Of a stretch of 64,000 bases of DNA, positions 13,001-28,000 are shown piece after piece. Under the pieces are notes generated by a model. It was not told where the DNA came from and searched no databases. It saw only the letters and a program-made list of their open reading frames with translations. Numbering within the stretch: the stretch's first letter is position 1; each line of letters begins with the position of its first letter. The position numbers and the translations under genes were made by a program. This DNA comes from Antedon bifida (taxonomy: Eukaryota; Echinodermata; Crinoidea; Comatulida; Antedonidae): the NCBI GenBank assembly GCA_963402885.1, contig OY727097.1:18600001-18664000 (forward strand), given 5' to 3'.

Positions 13001-16000
13001 ATATGAAAGATAGGAACTTGGCAACGCAAAATACAATAGCCGGTATCACTGCACATCGAGCCATATACTACTTACTTGTTACTTGTTTGCATAGCTATCC
13101 CCATTATTGGGGACATTTCGCCGTCATTGACATTATGTTGACATAGCACAACAATGAGAGACATTAATTTTGATGAGAAGGTCATGGAACACTAATTATT
13201 TTAAAACTAAAAACCTGAGACCTGTAACCCTAGGTACTTGAATAAAACAATCCGATCAAAGATCCCTCCTCGTATATGTCATAAACCCACCCTTCTTACA
13301 TAATAATAAAGACATTAATTTTTCTTTAGATTTCATTATAAATCATAATTATCACTAAGAAATAAAATTGAACAAACAATACAGATATAGCAAAATTTTT
13401 TTTTTGTTTCGTTTGCCAAGGTGAGACTCGATCTCGGTACCTTGAATGCTATAGACGAGATCACAGACAACCGAGCCATATACACACCTGAATGAAAGTT
13501 GAAGAAAGATTCCTCTGTGTATTTACTATGCAGTAACCACTTTATATAATATAATATAAACATTTAATCTGTAACTCTGACAGAGTGTTCTAGATGGCAT
13601 ATAATAAATAAATGCCGATTCAAAATAAGCAGGCCTTCGAGTTGTTAATGAAGGCTTGTCTGACCATTCCAACATTATCGAGAACTTGTTTGAATAATGT
13701 GTTCGTATTTCTACCACGTTTCGAGCATTTGTCATCTTGGAAGAATATCTTTTTCGTCATCCGATCATTATCGGATCTAATCAGATGTGCAGCATAATTT
13801 CTGGGTTTTGATGAATGTAGATAAATCACATGTCTTAAATATATTGTGAATGTCGATGTTAGTGTAATACAGTTTATAACATTCATCATCTAAAGTGTTT
13901 TTTCGCCGATAACCATTACGGATCATTTGTCGTAAAAATGTACACCAGGTCAAAATCAAGTTTATTTGATTGTGCAGACGTTAAAACCTAGTTTTGACAA
14001 TTGAATGTCAATCGACTTCGAATATAAGCTAGTAGGAAAATCAAACGAATTTGGAGAAGAATATTCCCAGTTTCCTGTGGTATTCTGGTCATGGACGATT
14101 TGAGAGCCAAGATAGCGAAAAAATTTCGGTGTTTTTGATAGGTTTTCCATCAAGGGATATAACACTCTTGGGATAAACATCTTCTCCATATGTGAATTTA
14201 TGATTGGTAGTCATGGTTTCTGTTTTAGTCGCATTTATTTTCAGTTTGAATTGTTTGAAAATGGAATCGATCAGGGAGAGTGATGATTCACTTTGGTGCA
14301 GATAGATTATTACACACCGCAATGAATCATAATTTTTTACTATGATGATATCTTTAAAATATGTTTTAAATGATGCACTGTCAAAGTATATACTTTAATA
14401 TATGAACATTTTAAAGAAGAAGGTTAATGTTAAGTTTGTTTTTTCGGTCCAAGAAAATGTCATAGTTTGTTTGATTGTCGAAATTAAAAATGTTTTATTT
14501 AATATGCAATTTTTCTTTTAATTTCATAATAAATCATACATATGATACATACACTTTAAAGGTCCATTTATACTATAGCAGATATAGCAGATAATGATCG
14601 ACGATAAATAAATAAACATACATTTTTCTTACATAAAACAAAATAAATTGGAAAAGTTTTTGTTTTAGAACTATAGGATAATCATTTATGCTGTCATTAA
14701 TAAAAATAATATTTTTTAAATCCGATCAAATGACGTCATGATCAATAAAAACAATAACATCATTGTATTACCACGATATTATTGATCTTACTGATCATAA
14801 CGTCATTTGATTGGACGTGTGGAAATGTAATTTTCATCAAAGACAGCATATATGGTTATCCTATAGTTCTAGGATGAAAACTTTTTAGATTTCCTTTGTT
14901 TTATGTATGAAAAATGCATATTTATCTATTTATCGTCCTAGTGTAAATGGGCCTTAAAGCCCCCTTCCCTACGTTTTTTAGATCTAATTTAAGATCACAA
15001 ACTATATTTAATGTAAAAATAATACTATATGGTCCTATTGCGATAACTTTTTTCGTCTTTAAACGGTTAAAAATGTGAAAAATAAGTCGATTCTAATAAT
15101 TATAGCGGCCCGCTATAAATCCCAAAATGCATTGCGTGCGGATTGATATTTTTGTTTTTCACTTGTAATTCGCCCACTTTTCGATTGATCGTGAGGCCAA
15201 AACAAATGGAAGACTCCTAACTTTTCAGCGAAAATACCGGGTTTTCCCCAATTTGTATCAACGGAGTCTGGCAAAAATAGAAAGACAATTAATGCAGCAA
15301 CTATACAACGTCAGGCTAGGTATATAGCTAGCGTACGATGTTTGTACGTTACCGATGTTTACCAGCTAGGCCTACAAAACTAAGCCTAGCTAGGCTAGGC
15401 CTAAGACCGTCCACGAGAGGTCGATCGCCGCGAGCTACTTAGGTAGTGCATTGTTTCTCACTTTTTATCATAATTTACCATAAAACATACATTTAAGACA
15501 GGAATGACATGGTTTAATGTTTTTAAAGTGATATATATGTATTATTTTCCAAAAAACGTCAAAAATTGCAGGGAAGGGGTCTTTAAGCAAAAAAAAAGAA
15601 AAATAGGGTCACCATTCTGACGATCTATATTAATTAAAAAATTTAGCATATTTTCACCATTTTGTTAACTTACACCTGCATAGCCTATCACGTTTGACAT
15701 GCTCGTATAACATGGTTTCAATTTGAAAAAGTGAATAAAATATGATGAAATTGTTAAAGAAAGGTTGTAAAACAGAAATCAGGCAAAAAGAGTGCACATT
15801 ACCATTTAACGCTTAAAATTGCCTGAAACATACTCTAATTTCATAGAAAATATAATTTTAAAAATGTTGACAAATTTAAGCACACGTACGCATGCGTTAT
15901 ATGCGCTACCATATGATAAAATATGACCTGAAATTTATGATTACCAAATTCGGTTTAATTATAATATGAAGATATGATTACAAACGTGACCGCATAATTT

Positions 16001-19000
16001 TTGATTGCGTACCATGAAAAGATAATCAAATCGATTCCTGGCCATAAGGAATATACTCTGAAAAATTGATGTACCTAGATGAAATTGATCTCAAGATAAT
16101 TGACGGACAAATAATGCTAAGGAAAGAATATATAAATAAAGATTAATTACTGTTATGTGTATATTTTTTTCACAGCTTCTTCCACTTCCCAAGTCTGTGC
16201 CAATATCTCCTGATCAAACAGAAAATTTCAACATGTCTTCTTTAAGCAGTAAAAGTGTAAGGTTCTTGAAATGTTTGTTTCATCTATTTTTATTATTTTG
16301 TTAAATCTAATGTGAATTGTATCAAATACTCAGTACCATATAAGAATACTGGAATAGAAGTATGGAATGTTTTGGAACTGAAACATGAAAATTCAATGAA
16401 ATGTTTGTATTAAAGTGATATATCCTTTTTACTATATTACCATTAAAGAGATCCATAAAATAATTTAAAAGGCATACAAATATTAAATGTTAAACAGACT
16501 TTGGCTGTAGTCAGGTTCCTCATGTATGAACGGTTCAAAATGGCGTCCAAATGGCCTTATTTCCATAACCCTTTGGTCTATTGACAAGGTATTGGTATCA
16601 AAATACTCAGAATATATATATTTATATTCGCTGTAATAGAACATTTTTACTAAAGGCAACCGGAAATGCTATTTTTCTGTACTTTTGACCCTTGGCCTTG
16701 ACTCGTATTGTATCTTAACAAGGCCAACAGCCATTAAGTCGTGTGCTACAATGCATAGTGATACCGGACCGACAGACAGACAGACCGACAGACAGACCGA
16801 CCGACCAACCCACCGACCGACATAGTGAACTATAGAGTCGCGTCCACGCAACTAAAAAGACAATGAATACAGACTTGGGGCAAGTCTAGTTTCAAACCTT
16901 CTAGGCTTTTGTGATTGGAACCATTTAAAACAAGGCCAACAGCCATTAAGTCGCATGCTACAATGCATAGTGATACCGGACCGACAGACAGACCGACAGA
17001 CAGACCGACCGATCGACCGACATAGTGAACTATACTGACCGAAATTACTGAACATGTTTAAAAATGTTGAAATGTTTAAAAACATTTATATTTTTTTAAT
17101 TTACACGTGCGTAGCCTGTCACTTTTGACGTGCCCGTATAACGTAATTTTGAGTTGAAAAGTAAGTCAAGAAAACAGAAATCGGGCAAAAAAAGTGCGCA
17201 ATAACATTTAACGCGCAGTGCGCGCGCAAAAACCTGTGCACTCATGGCAATTTTGTAAACGCTTAAAATTGCCTGAAACGTACTCTTTTTTCATCGAAAA
17301 TAAATTTTGAAAATTTTAAGCGCGCGTACGCATGCGTTACATGCGCTACGCACGTAATTGTATTGCCATATGATGATTCATGCCCTGAATTTATAGTACC
17401 AAATTTTATTTAATTGTGATTCATGGTTGTGAAGATATGATTACAAACGTGATTTCGTTAAATCGTGCGTAGACCGCATAATTTTTTATTGCGCACCGTG
17501 AAAACATAACCACATCGATTCCTGGCCATAAGGAATATTCTGTGAAAAATTGACTTAGCTAGATTAAACTGATATCAAGATAAGGTCAGAAAGCGATAAA
17601 ACGCATAGTGATACCGGACCGACCGACAGACAGACAGACAGACAGACCAACCGACCAACATAGTGAACTATAGAGTCGCATCCACGCGACTAAAAATGGT
17701 CTCAAATTGCTCAGACCTATTTTATTGTAATGCATTATTTTGTTAAAAAATGTCCGGAAGCAAAGTTATTGACCTTTGACATAGAGAATAGCTTACAAGG
17801 ATTTGCATTCAGTTGTCTCCATAACCCTTCTGTCTATTGACAAGATATTTGTATCGAAATACTCGAAATATATATATTTATATTCGTTGTAATATACCAT
17901 TTTGACTAAATGTAACCAGAAATGCTATTTTTCTTTACTAGTGACAATTGACTCCCACTGTGTTTACATCTCTCGGCGACGGCCGGTGAAAACGCGTCTC
18001 AGTTGTTATAACACTTTGTTATGCAGTCTTTTGTTTCTTGGCTTGTGGTCATGTCACGTGTCTCGTATGCATTAGGCTTTATGCATGCTGCGCCTCAGCT
18101 CTAGAAAGTACCTGCCTGTTATTAATCTATTTTTAGATTGGTTGTGGTTGATATTTTTAAGCGTCACGGATAAGGTTTTAAGCGTCACAGCCGACCGTAA
18201 AGCGTCACAGTAGAGAACCCAAACGTCACGGTACCGTGACGCTCCAAAGGCCTGGGGAGAACACTGTAAAGACCACAATAGCATTTCCTATTACATTTCG
18301 GCAAAATGTTCCATTACAATAAATATAAAATTCTGAGTATTTTGATACCAATATCTTGTTGATAGACCAAAGGGTTACGGAGATAGGGCAATTTGTGGGC
18401 CATTTTGAAATGTGGCTGTTACATGGAATTACATGAGGACACTGACTAATATATAAGGTGCCATTATATTTATACATTGACTGACAAGCTTTTTTTTTTT
18501 ACAGACTCGTATCAGAGGCAATTCAGAGTGGGCACCACCCAGAGCCCAAATTGTGTTTAATATCCATAAGAATCAAAAGTATGTATGTCAAATTATTATT
18601 ATTAGGGAATTATTTGTGAAGAACTAAGTTAATGTAATTTATTTTTAGAATTGATTGCTATAGTTAGAACACTAATTAATTCCTTATAATTTATAGGAGG
18701 AGAGATGTAATGAAAAGGCAGAATCAGCGCTGTGCAGGCTGTGGCATGAGAGTGGAAGTTGGTTATCAGAATCGTTTGCGTTACTGTCATTACCTCGGAA
18801 AATATTTTTGCCATTGTTGCCATAATAACTCTACTGCTGTTATTCCTGGTCACATTCTTGAAAAGTGGGACTTTCGTAAATTTAGTGTTTCAAATTTTTC
18901 ATTTGAACTTCTTCGCAAGATGCACAATGATGCGCTATTTGATATGCAAGACAGGAATTCTTTTTTATATAGAAAATTGAATATATTGGACCAGTGCAGA

Positions 19001-22000
19001 GTAAGTAACCTCCAAATTATTTATTTATGTACAGTATGTATATTTGAAAAAAAATTAATTTCACTACAACAGATAGTCGTATCATCCTAAAGGCCAATTT
19101 ACACAGACTAGTGTTAACAGTAAGTGGAAAACAAAAATATGGAATCTATGTCATTTCTTATGACCATTTACACAGAACGCGGAGCAGACAGGCAGTTGAG
19201 CGAAAATCCGCTCAGGATAGAAACAGATTCTATTTTGTCAATACTGCGCAGTAATTTTGGATTCTGGCCAATAAATGTGATCTATCACCAATTTTTTTGC
19301 ATGCATCCGTCGATTCCAAGATGTTAACTTCTTATTCAGTCTAATTGGGAAATTCTTTAAGAAAATTAAAGGCACATTTTCGACTTTACAGTATATTTAA
19401 ATCTGCTTTTTCAAAATATAGTAGAATCAGTCAAAAAATAAATATTATTTTAGACATGATTGAAACAATCCAAAAGTAGAAATTTGACCACACTGTTGTT
19501 ATTGGTTACAACCAGTCAATGCCAGAAAAACTTAAATTCAACATAAAATTTTATTATTTTATTTTTAGGAATTACGATTACAACTTTACCACTTAAAAGA
19601 CTTCATAAAAACATGCCGTGTTGGTCAAAGGTAAGTAATGTTGCAAAAAATAATGATTAAAGTTATTTTAGGCTTCACATAAACATTTCAAATAAGATTT
19701 ATTGTATTTTATTTATTTATTTCTGTCTTTATTGTGAAGATACCTTCAGTATCATAACTGATATCACTGGTGGATCACAAACAAAATCAGACGTACAAGA
19801 GTAAAAACAATACTAGAATTTAATTTGTCACTATGACGAATTATAGGTGATCATTTTTATAATTTTACTGACATTAAATTTTAAAAACATACACGTACGT
19901 TAACATACGATTGATAAATGTATCCTATGACCTGATGCATTAAACGCTTTTATATAACACCTAAATAAATTCCTGTCATTTGATTGGACGATTGTGGGTC
20001 ACATGGCGTGCAATAGTACGCATTGTTAAACGATCGTTTAATAGTACTTTTTGAAACATTTTTGTGTACGAAAAAAAAACGTTTCGCGGATGAAAAAAAA
20101 TCTAGTATACAAATTACCCTATAATATGGCTCTGTACTGTGAAATACAACAGCGCCACCTGTCGTCGGGCCTCAGTTTCATTTCTCTTTTAAACATTTGT
20201 GTACGAAAAAAAAAACGTTTCGCGGATGAAAAAAAATCTACTATACAAATTACTGTAAAATACAACAGCGTCACCTGTCGTCTGGTCTCAGTTTCATTTG
20301 TAAACACCACCGTGAGATATGCAACAGCAGCAGATATTTGTGTACGATTTGGACATATATATGTACTAATTAAAAAAAAAAAAGGCATTTAAATTAGCTT
20401 TAGATCGTTTTTAGGATTTTGATTAATTAACGGGGACATCCCTACAAGACGTGGAATTGTTGGAAAAACCATAATTAGCCTAGATAAGTTCCAATTGTCT
20501 GTCGAAGTTTTGCCTTTCAGCCAAGCTAGTACTAGGCTACTAGGTCTAGCCTAAGATTGTTTGGTCGTTTGTTGACATAATTAACACTAAAGTAGGTGTG
20601 TTTATAAAATCCATATAAATTAATATAACATTTAATATAATATTAAAAACCAATGTTACTGTTTTTAATCAATGTGAATGAAATGTAGGCATTTGGCTAG
20701 GGCTACCTTACCTTATTTGATTCAAATGACAGGAATCTATTTAGATGTTATATAAAACAAATAATGAATGTTTTATTTGGTGAATTATTATTAACCTCAT
20801 GCCATTATTTGTACCATTACACTCATAAACATTCATTATTTGTATAATAGTGCTGAGTTGTGCCTATTATATGCAATATAGAATATATACAGTATACCTA
20901 TATATACAGTGTAGCATAGGTGAAAATATGGGACACACATCATGTTCTAATTTTTTGGTTTGATGAAATTATCAAAATAAACTTGAAGATGACAATTTCA
21001 AAAGATAATGAATTGAGCAAATAAATATAAGAATTGGAAGAGAATTTGGCACGTAGAAGCGCAATGCGCGCTCTTTGATTTTTGTATAATAACTTTGACT
21101 AAAGGAATGAAAAAACTACTTTTTAACTTCAACTGGCCATATGTTAACGTCACAACATCCAATAGGCTTGATTTTTATATGAATTCATATCTACATTTCA
21201 TCAGCTTTCATAATAAATTATAATCATCAAGGTAACCTTCAATTCTGAAGAGCTGTAAGATATTCAAATTTACGGCGAAGGTGAAATTACATGACCTACG
21301 TTATTCAAGTTTTTATGCGTGATGACGTCATCAAAATAAAAAATAGTGGCAAGTGATAAGAAAGTCAATTAATTGAGCAATCACATACTAAAATTTGAGC
21401 GAAAATCGGGCACAAAATAACAGAGATGCGTTCTATTGAATGTGATAACCTACAAAAAAAGATAAAAAATCCTAATTTTTTAATTCAAGTGGCCATTTGA
21501 TGACGTCACAACATGTTGACGTCAAATGTGTACATGAATTCATATCTACAACTCGATGGCTTCCAGAATTATTAAAAAAAATTGGAGGTCACCGTGCATT
21601 CTGAAGAATTATTTTCATTTAAAAATGCCTTATTTTTTACCATTTTCAGCACTTTTGTGCAATTAATGTGCGCATTTTGTCATTTTTAACCTGCTCGTAT
21701 AGCGTTATTTTAAGTCGGAATGGATTTCGTAACTCTTCCCACCCCACTTCAGTAATTTCTGAGGGAAACAAATTATTAGGCCTTCTAATATATCTAATAT
21801 ATTTCATCAACTCATTTCTAGTAACAATATATACAATATTATAGTACAACATCTAATGAACGAACTCATTTTCATTGTTGTTCACGAGTCAATATCTGGG
21901 CTGTATCAAAGTTATAAAGACCAAAATATGAAGTTACTTGCTAGAGATAAGACACACTTGTAGTGTCAATTTGTACGAAACGTTTATCCAGAAAGATTTT

Positions 22001-25000
22001 GGCACAATCACGATGTATATCAAAATAGAGTACCAAAATCAATCGATAATTTCTCTAAATTGACACCCACGATTGTAGAGAACTTTTGATATGTTGGTAA
22101 CTATAAAATTAACATTCTAAATATGTTAAGAAATTCTTGACCCATAACACTGGAACGAGATGAAACGATACAATTTACTGCTTATGGCCTATATCCATTT
22201 GAAATAATGTGCTGTCTGCTTGAAATAATTCGGTTTATGTACTAATTTAGATCAAAAAGGCATTTAAATTAACTTTAGATCGTTTTTAGGATTTCTATTA
22301 ATTAATGGGAACATCTTTACAACACATGGAATCGTTGGAAAAACATAATTAGCCTAGATGAGTTCCAGTTGTCTGTCAAGGTTTCGTATTGCTATCTTCA
22401 ACCTAGGCCTAGCTAGGCCTAATAGGCTAAGGCCTGTTAGTTATTAGCCTAGGCCTAGGCGGGTTAGCCTTGCTAGGCCTAGGATTGTTTGGTCGTTTGT
22501 TGACATATTTAACACTAACAATAGATGCATTTATAAAATCCATATAAATAATAATATTTAATATAATAATTTTTAAAAACCAAATGTTACCAAGTGAATT
22601 CAATTGTAGGCCTTGGCTAGGCCTACCTTTTATTTGATTCAAATGACAGGAATCTATTTAGATGTTATATAAAACAAATAATGAATGTTTTATATTTGTG
22701 TAATGGTACAAACAATGGCATTTGGTGAATGATGAAAGGTTACGGTAGTTGCTGTCACCTCGTTGATGTATAACCTTTCATCATTCACCTCATGCCATTA
22801 TTTGTACCATACACTCATAAACATTCATTATTGTATAATAATGTACAGCGGAAGTTGAGCGTTACTTTTGCCAACAAGACAAAGCACGAAACATTGCCAA
22901 CAAATACAAAAGCAGCGCGGAACATCTGAAATGATGTATAATTTCTTACATTGACAAACATGAAAACACAAATATATTTGATTCATAACTTTTTAACATT
23001 TCCATGGCATAACCAAAGTCATTTTCCAGGATCGGACCTGGAATAAGGGCCTTAAAAAAACTGAATTTTTATATGTAATTGTAAGGCCACCATTTCCATA
23101 ACTTTTCAAAACTCATCGACCCCTCTGCTAGTAATTAATAAATGAAGATATCGCCCAATTATTAGGAAAAAAAGAATAAAACGGCCAAAGAATACAGACA
23201 ATTTTAATTTAGGTTTCGATTCGTAATTACTATGGTAAGTTGTTTCCATCTCCATGTTAATACCAAGGCACTTTTCAATTACAAATTCTGGCCTAGTCTT
23301 CTTGCAAGGTCGTTACAGCTCCAGTTACAAAAGGTGATGCAAAGTGTCAATCAGTGAACAGCCCACTGGTAGGATAGTCCTTGAAACCATCCGTAAAACA
23401 CATTATTCACACACATAAGTCATATGCCACTAAATTTTATTATAAATTAACATTCTAACTTGCTGAGAACTTTAAAAAGTGAGAAATGGACATTTAATAG
23501 GCATTAAGAATACAGTTTACATAAATTTGGCATCCATTTTGGACGGCATCATGGATCATGGATAAGCGTGGCTCCCAAGGTTATTTTAAATAATATGGTA
23601 TTTGGATGGCAATTCCGAGTTGAAAATACCATTGAGATGACAGGAAAGAATAGCAGTTTTGTCCTAGTTTGGACCAGTCTAACCTTTGACATAAACTTTT
23701 GAGTGTTTCTATTGTAATTCCTGTAATTTCGTACCAAATTGCGTATCAAAATATGTCATTAAGGGTATGTTCAGACTCACAGCGTTAAGGTGCTGTTATG
23801 TAAGCGGCGTACATATTTTTGTGTCTGAACTAGGCCGCGGATTAGCGTTAGGGAGCTGTTGCACCGCGCCAGTGGCGTTAATAACCCTAGCAGCAGATAA
23901 GGCTAATCCAGTAACGCATCAGTGATTTTAACCTTAACCAAGACACGACCACGATTAACAGACAGCAACTACATACATGTACCCTAGTATATGACAGTGA
24001 AGTAGCTATGTCCAAATGTATTTTCAGGTTTTCAATTTTAAAGAACAGTAAAGTTGTCGTCAGTGATATGATATTTTCATAAATTAAATCAATCAGATTA
24101 TTGTCCTTGTAATAATTACGTTAAGTTATTTTGATATAAAATGCAATTCTACAAGTAGTAAGAACAAATCAGTATATTTGAAGGTAACATTATATAAATA
24201 AAAATTTAAAAAAACAATTTTGCGATGTAAACTTTCATGCATTGTCATGAATGTATACATATAGTTCTATCTGCTTTGACCTGATCTGAGTGTTTTAACG
24301 CCACGGATTACCTTAACGCTGTGAGTCTGAACATACCCTATTCTATTTTTACTAAAATATAATTATTGAAAAATTGTATTTTTTGATTAAAATTTAAAAA
24401 TATTACAATTTTCACGCAAAAACTATACCATGTTTGCATGTAAACGTATCATGTTTGCTACCATTAGATAGATAATTTAAATTGCTATTATATACTGTAA
24501 AGCCCAAAATGCGATTGATGAACAACGAGCACGAAAATAGCGAAATTCCCAACGATGTTGTTTACTGTCAATCAGGCTTAGTTAGCTAGGCCTTGCTAGA
24601 GGCTTAAAATATGGACAAAATAGATTTAAAATAGTTACGATAAACTTCTAATTGTGTATTCTTTGAAACATTTACGAACCCTGATTATTATTTATATTGT
24701 TTGTTTAGGTGTAATTAAAACATTAAAATAAATTGCAACCGACCGAATATGCTAGCTAAGCCTAGGCTGCCTCGCTCAAAACAATGATGAAATTCCTCCT
24801 CACAGCGATCGACACGTGAGGCGCTGCCTATGGGCGGCCATTAGGGCCAAAATAGACAAACGTTGCCGTACGAACAATTCCGCTCCCGCTCCCGTAACAC
24901 ATTGCCATAATTATGAACAAATTGCCGTATGGTTAAATTGGTGTAAGGACAAACATTGGCGTAAGGACAAAAATTGCCGTAAGGACAAAAATTGCCGAAA

Positions 25001-28000
25001 GAACAAAATTGCCGAAAGGAAAAAAATTGGCGTAAGGACAAATCGGCGTACAGTCTAACTAAATATAAACGTTGAGGGCAGCATAGTATTTTAAAACCAC
25101 GTGACTGAAACCACTCTGTGTCCAGTCCTGCTGGGGAATAAAAACATAATCATGGAAGGCTTGTGTCAAGCTAGCCAGCAATAGGCCAGCCCACTTTTAT
25201 TTTTTCCAGCCAACAATAATTATGAAACGCCGTTTGTGTATTTTTTACATTTTCAGTGTTACTTATGGTTTTTATGGTATTAGAAATTAAATATTTGTGA
25301 GAAAACGGCGGATTGCTCCTGGGAGTCACTTGGTGGGATTGTACTAGGGTACTTTCTTAGTCGTCCAGTATAAGTCCGTACGGCAATATTTGTTTGTCAC
25401 TCGAGGAATTATGTCTTTAACGCCATTAGTTTGCCTTACGGGAGCGGAATTGTTCGTACAGCAACGTTTGTCTATTTTGGCCCTAATGGCCGCCCATACT
25501 GCCGTGGGAGGATTGATCGCTAAAATAATTGTTCGAATTGGAATAAAAAAGCTTACAACATTTCTTAGGTAATTTTTATGAAATGTATAGTGTATTGCTT
25601 GACGAATCCTTTGTCCATTAAATAAAATAATAAGTTGTAATGTGTTCATTAAGTAATTATTCTACGTGCATAAGCCTAGCTTGTGGTGCAGCAAACGCCA
25701 AAAATACCATCACCATGCTCTCCACAACCACCATCTGGCCGGTGTTGCGTCCGTTCGTTGTTTAATAATTTGGTAGAGTACATTAATTATGGGAGTGTTA
25801 ACTATTTAAGAGCCTATTAAACAAGTGCGTCACAGACAGTATCCAAAACATTTATTTATTTACATCCCTAAATTTACAATCACGTATTCTGTAAATTTAC
25901 TCTTGACACTATTCAATTGTTGTTTTTGACGTTCATCGCGGAGGCGAAATACATTCGCCAATTTGGTGCAACAAATTACACAAGAAAATCAAATCAAGAA
26001 AATAAAAGGTCGCGAAATAGTTGAAAATGTAAAATCATGAAAATTTATAGGGCCACGAAAATGTTGGGCTTTACATTACTTTATTTGGTAAACCAGTCAT
26101 AACTTATATCTAAAAAAGTTATATAATACCAAATTTGACCTCTAATGACCCCTAAATTATATGTTCCACTAACCAGATTTTGGTAAATTTTGAAAAGACC
26201 TTAGGTACTGAATCAGATAAAGGCTTAACCAATGACCACATTTACCTGCATGAATGTCAATAGAATCAACTAGATCATGTAAACATATTAATACTAGACA
26301 AACCTTAAGTGTCATTAAGTTGATCCTCACCATTTGTAATTTCTGTGTTTAAATCAAACTTCAAATTAGTTCAAAAAGAAGAATCCAGTTCATATATCAT
26401 ATAAGCAATAACATGTTCGGCTTTATTTGCTTGCCTTCTCAGCAGAGTCTTTTTGCAGATTTGCTGTATTGAACAATATAAATGCTAAAAATAGAAAAAA
26501 TCTGTATTTGTACTCTTGCGGTATTTTGTTTACAATTCTTTCTGTTATATATATTTTCCATAGTTTGTTGCCAACTCTTCAGCAGTACCCCCAGCACCTG
26601 TATACAGATATTCATTTGTACTCTATACATGATCTGTTGAAGGTAAAGACTGGAGAGTTAGCAGATGAGTTACACGTTTTAGTAGAGGACATAAAACACC
26701 ATGTACAACAGTGTCAGGTAAGTATTTTATGAATTAAAATCTAATAAATGGAAAGAATGTTATCCCCCGAAACATGAAAAATAAAGATGAATAAAATCAA
26801 ACTTTGATTATAATCATCATCGCATAAAAGACTAAAAGCCTATATATGTGCCAGTTCTGTATATATCCATATATCCAATATACAGACAGATATAATATAT
26901 ATAGCCCCATATCAAGCAGAAGGTTCCGTGTCTCAGTTGGGGTGACTTTTTCTCATTCTCCCAGATTTCCTCATCTTTATCATTTCAAATTAATTAATTA
27001 ATTAAATTTCAGTATGTCACCGGGTGGTTTAGAATTAATGTTCTATGCCTGATGTGCTTATATATATAAAAGTATCTCTTTGGAGATCCTGCTTCTTGAA
27101 TAAAATACAGAAAGATGATGGCGTATCAATTTGTTCTCTTGTGTGCATGTGTACAATTGAGGGACTAGTGCTGTTCCGCCATACCACGCCACAGGTTAAA
27201 AAAAAAATAAAAAGTTTATTAATTCTAAATAATCCAGATATGCCAGAACCAATTGGATCAAGTTTAAATATATTTGTATAAGATATACACATTAGGCATG
27301 TTGTTAATTAGTTGGTTTATTATTTCAAATACTGTGGTATTATAATGATTACTTGTATTATTCTGCATTAATCTGAGTACAGTACTGTATAACCTTATGT
27401 ATAAATATATTTTAAAAAAAAAATATTTCTATTATTCATTCCATACATATTTATGTTTAACATAGAAGTTAAATTGCAAAATCCATTATTATTTAACAAT
27501 GCAGTAGATAGCTAAGGTATAACACCCATGCTACTCGTACGTTTATTCTTCTGTGGCAGTGGCGGGCCGGTTACATAGCTACTGCATAAAGTCTGGATTA
27601 AGTCATTGAACACAACAAGTTATGTTGTATCTTGTCTAATTGTTGTCCTTTTATTTTTTTAACCTACCATTCTATATTAATATTTTTTAGCTCTGTCAGG
27701 CACGTGGATTTATCTGTGAACTGTGTAACAATGAGTCTGATATTATATTTCCATTTGAACTTAATAAAACTCATCAGTGTCAAGGTTGGTTTACTTTTTT
27801 ATAATAGAATTTCAAACCAAAATGCATGAGGGGTTGGCAAGGGGAGGGGAAGGTTCCACGCCATAATAATAGAACGTTCGTCGATTGTCAAATTAATAAT
27901 ATAAGAATGAAGTTATAGAAAAGTATATTATAATATCCTCTACTGTACAAATCATTCAGACTAAGTAAACTCTTTTCTTTAAACAGAATCTCGTATTGAA

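Larger units (their letters stand above)
16499..18444. mobile_element. TIR element with GACC/GACA arrays
   Basis: The left arm 16499-16690 (CAGGTTCCTCATGTATGAAC, CCATAACCCTTTGGTCTATTG, CCGGAAATGCTATTTTTCTG) is mirrored by the right arm 18257-18444 (CCGTAACCCTTTGGTCTATC and CAGTGTCCTCATGTAATTCC in reverse complement). A further direct copy of the inner arm lies at 17805-17945. Inside are three GACC/GACA arrays and repeat copy 2. No transposase reading frame. Nearby GTCACGG/GCGTCACGG words at 18160-18250 form a small local repeat. Confidence 0.65.
19690..22240. other. Repeat-rich intron 7
   Basis: Contains the palindromic repeat copy, tandem duplications and GATGACGTCAT-bearing units listed separately. 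No reading frame of interest and no extra exon was found between 19630 and 26564. Confidence 0.5.

Noticed and set aside
20051-20392. 113-codon open frame
   Set aside because: Its translation is the tandemly duplicated 120-bp repeat.
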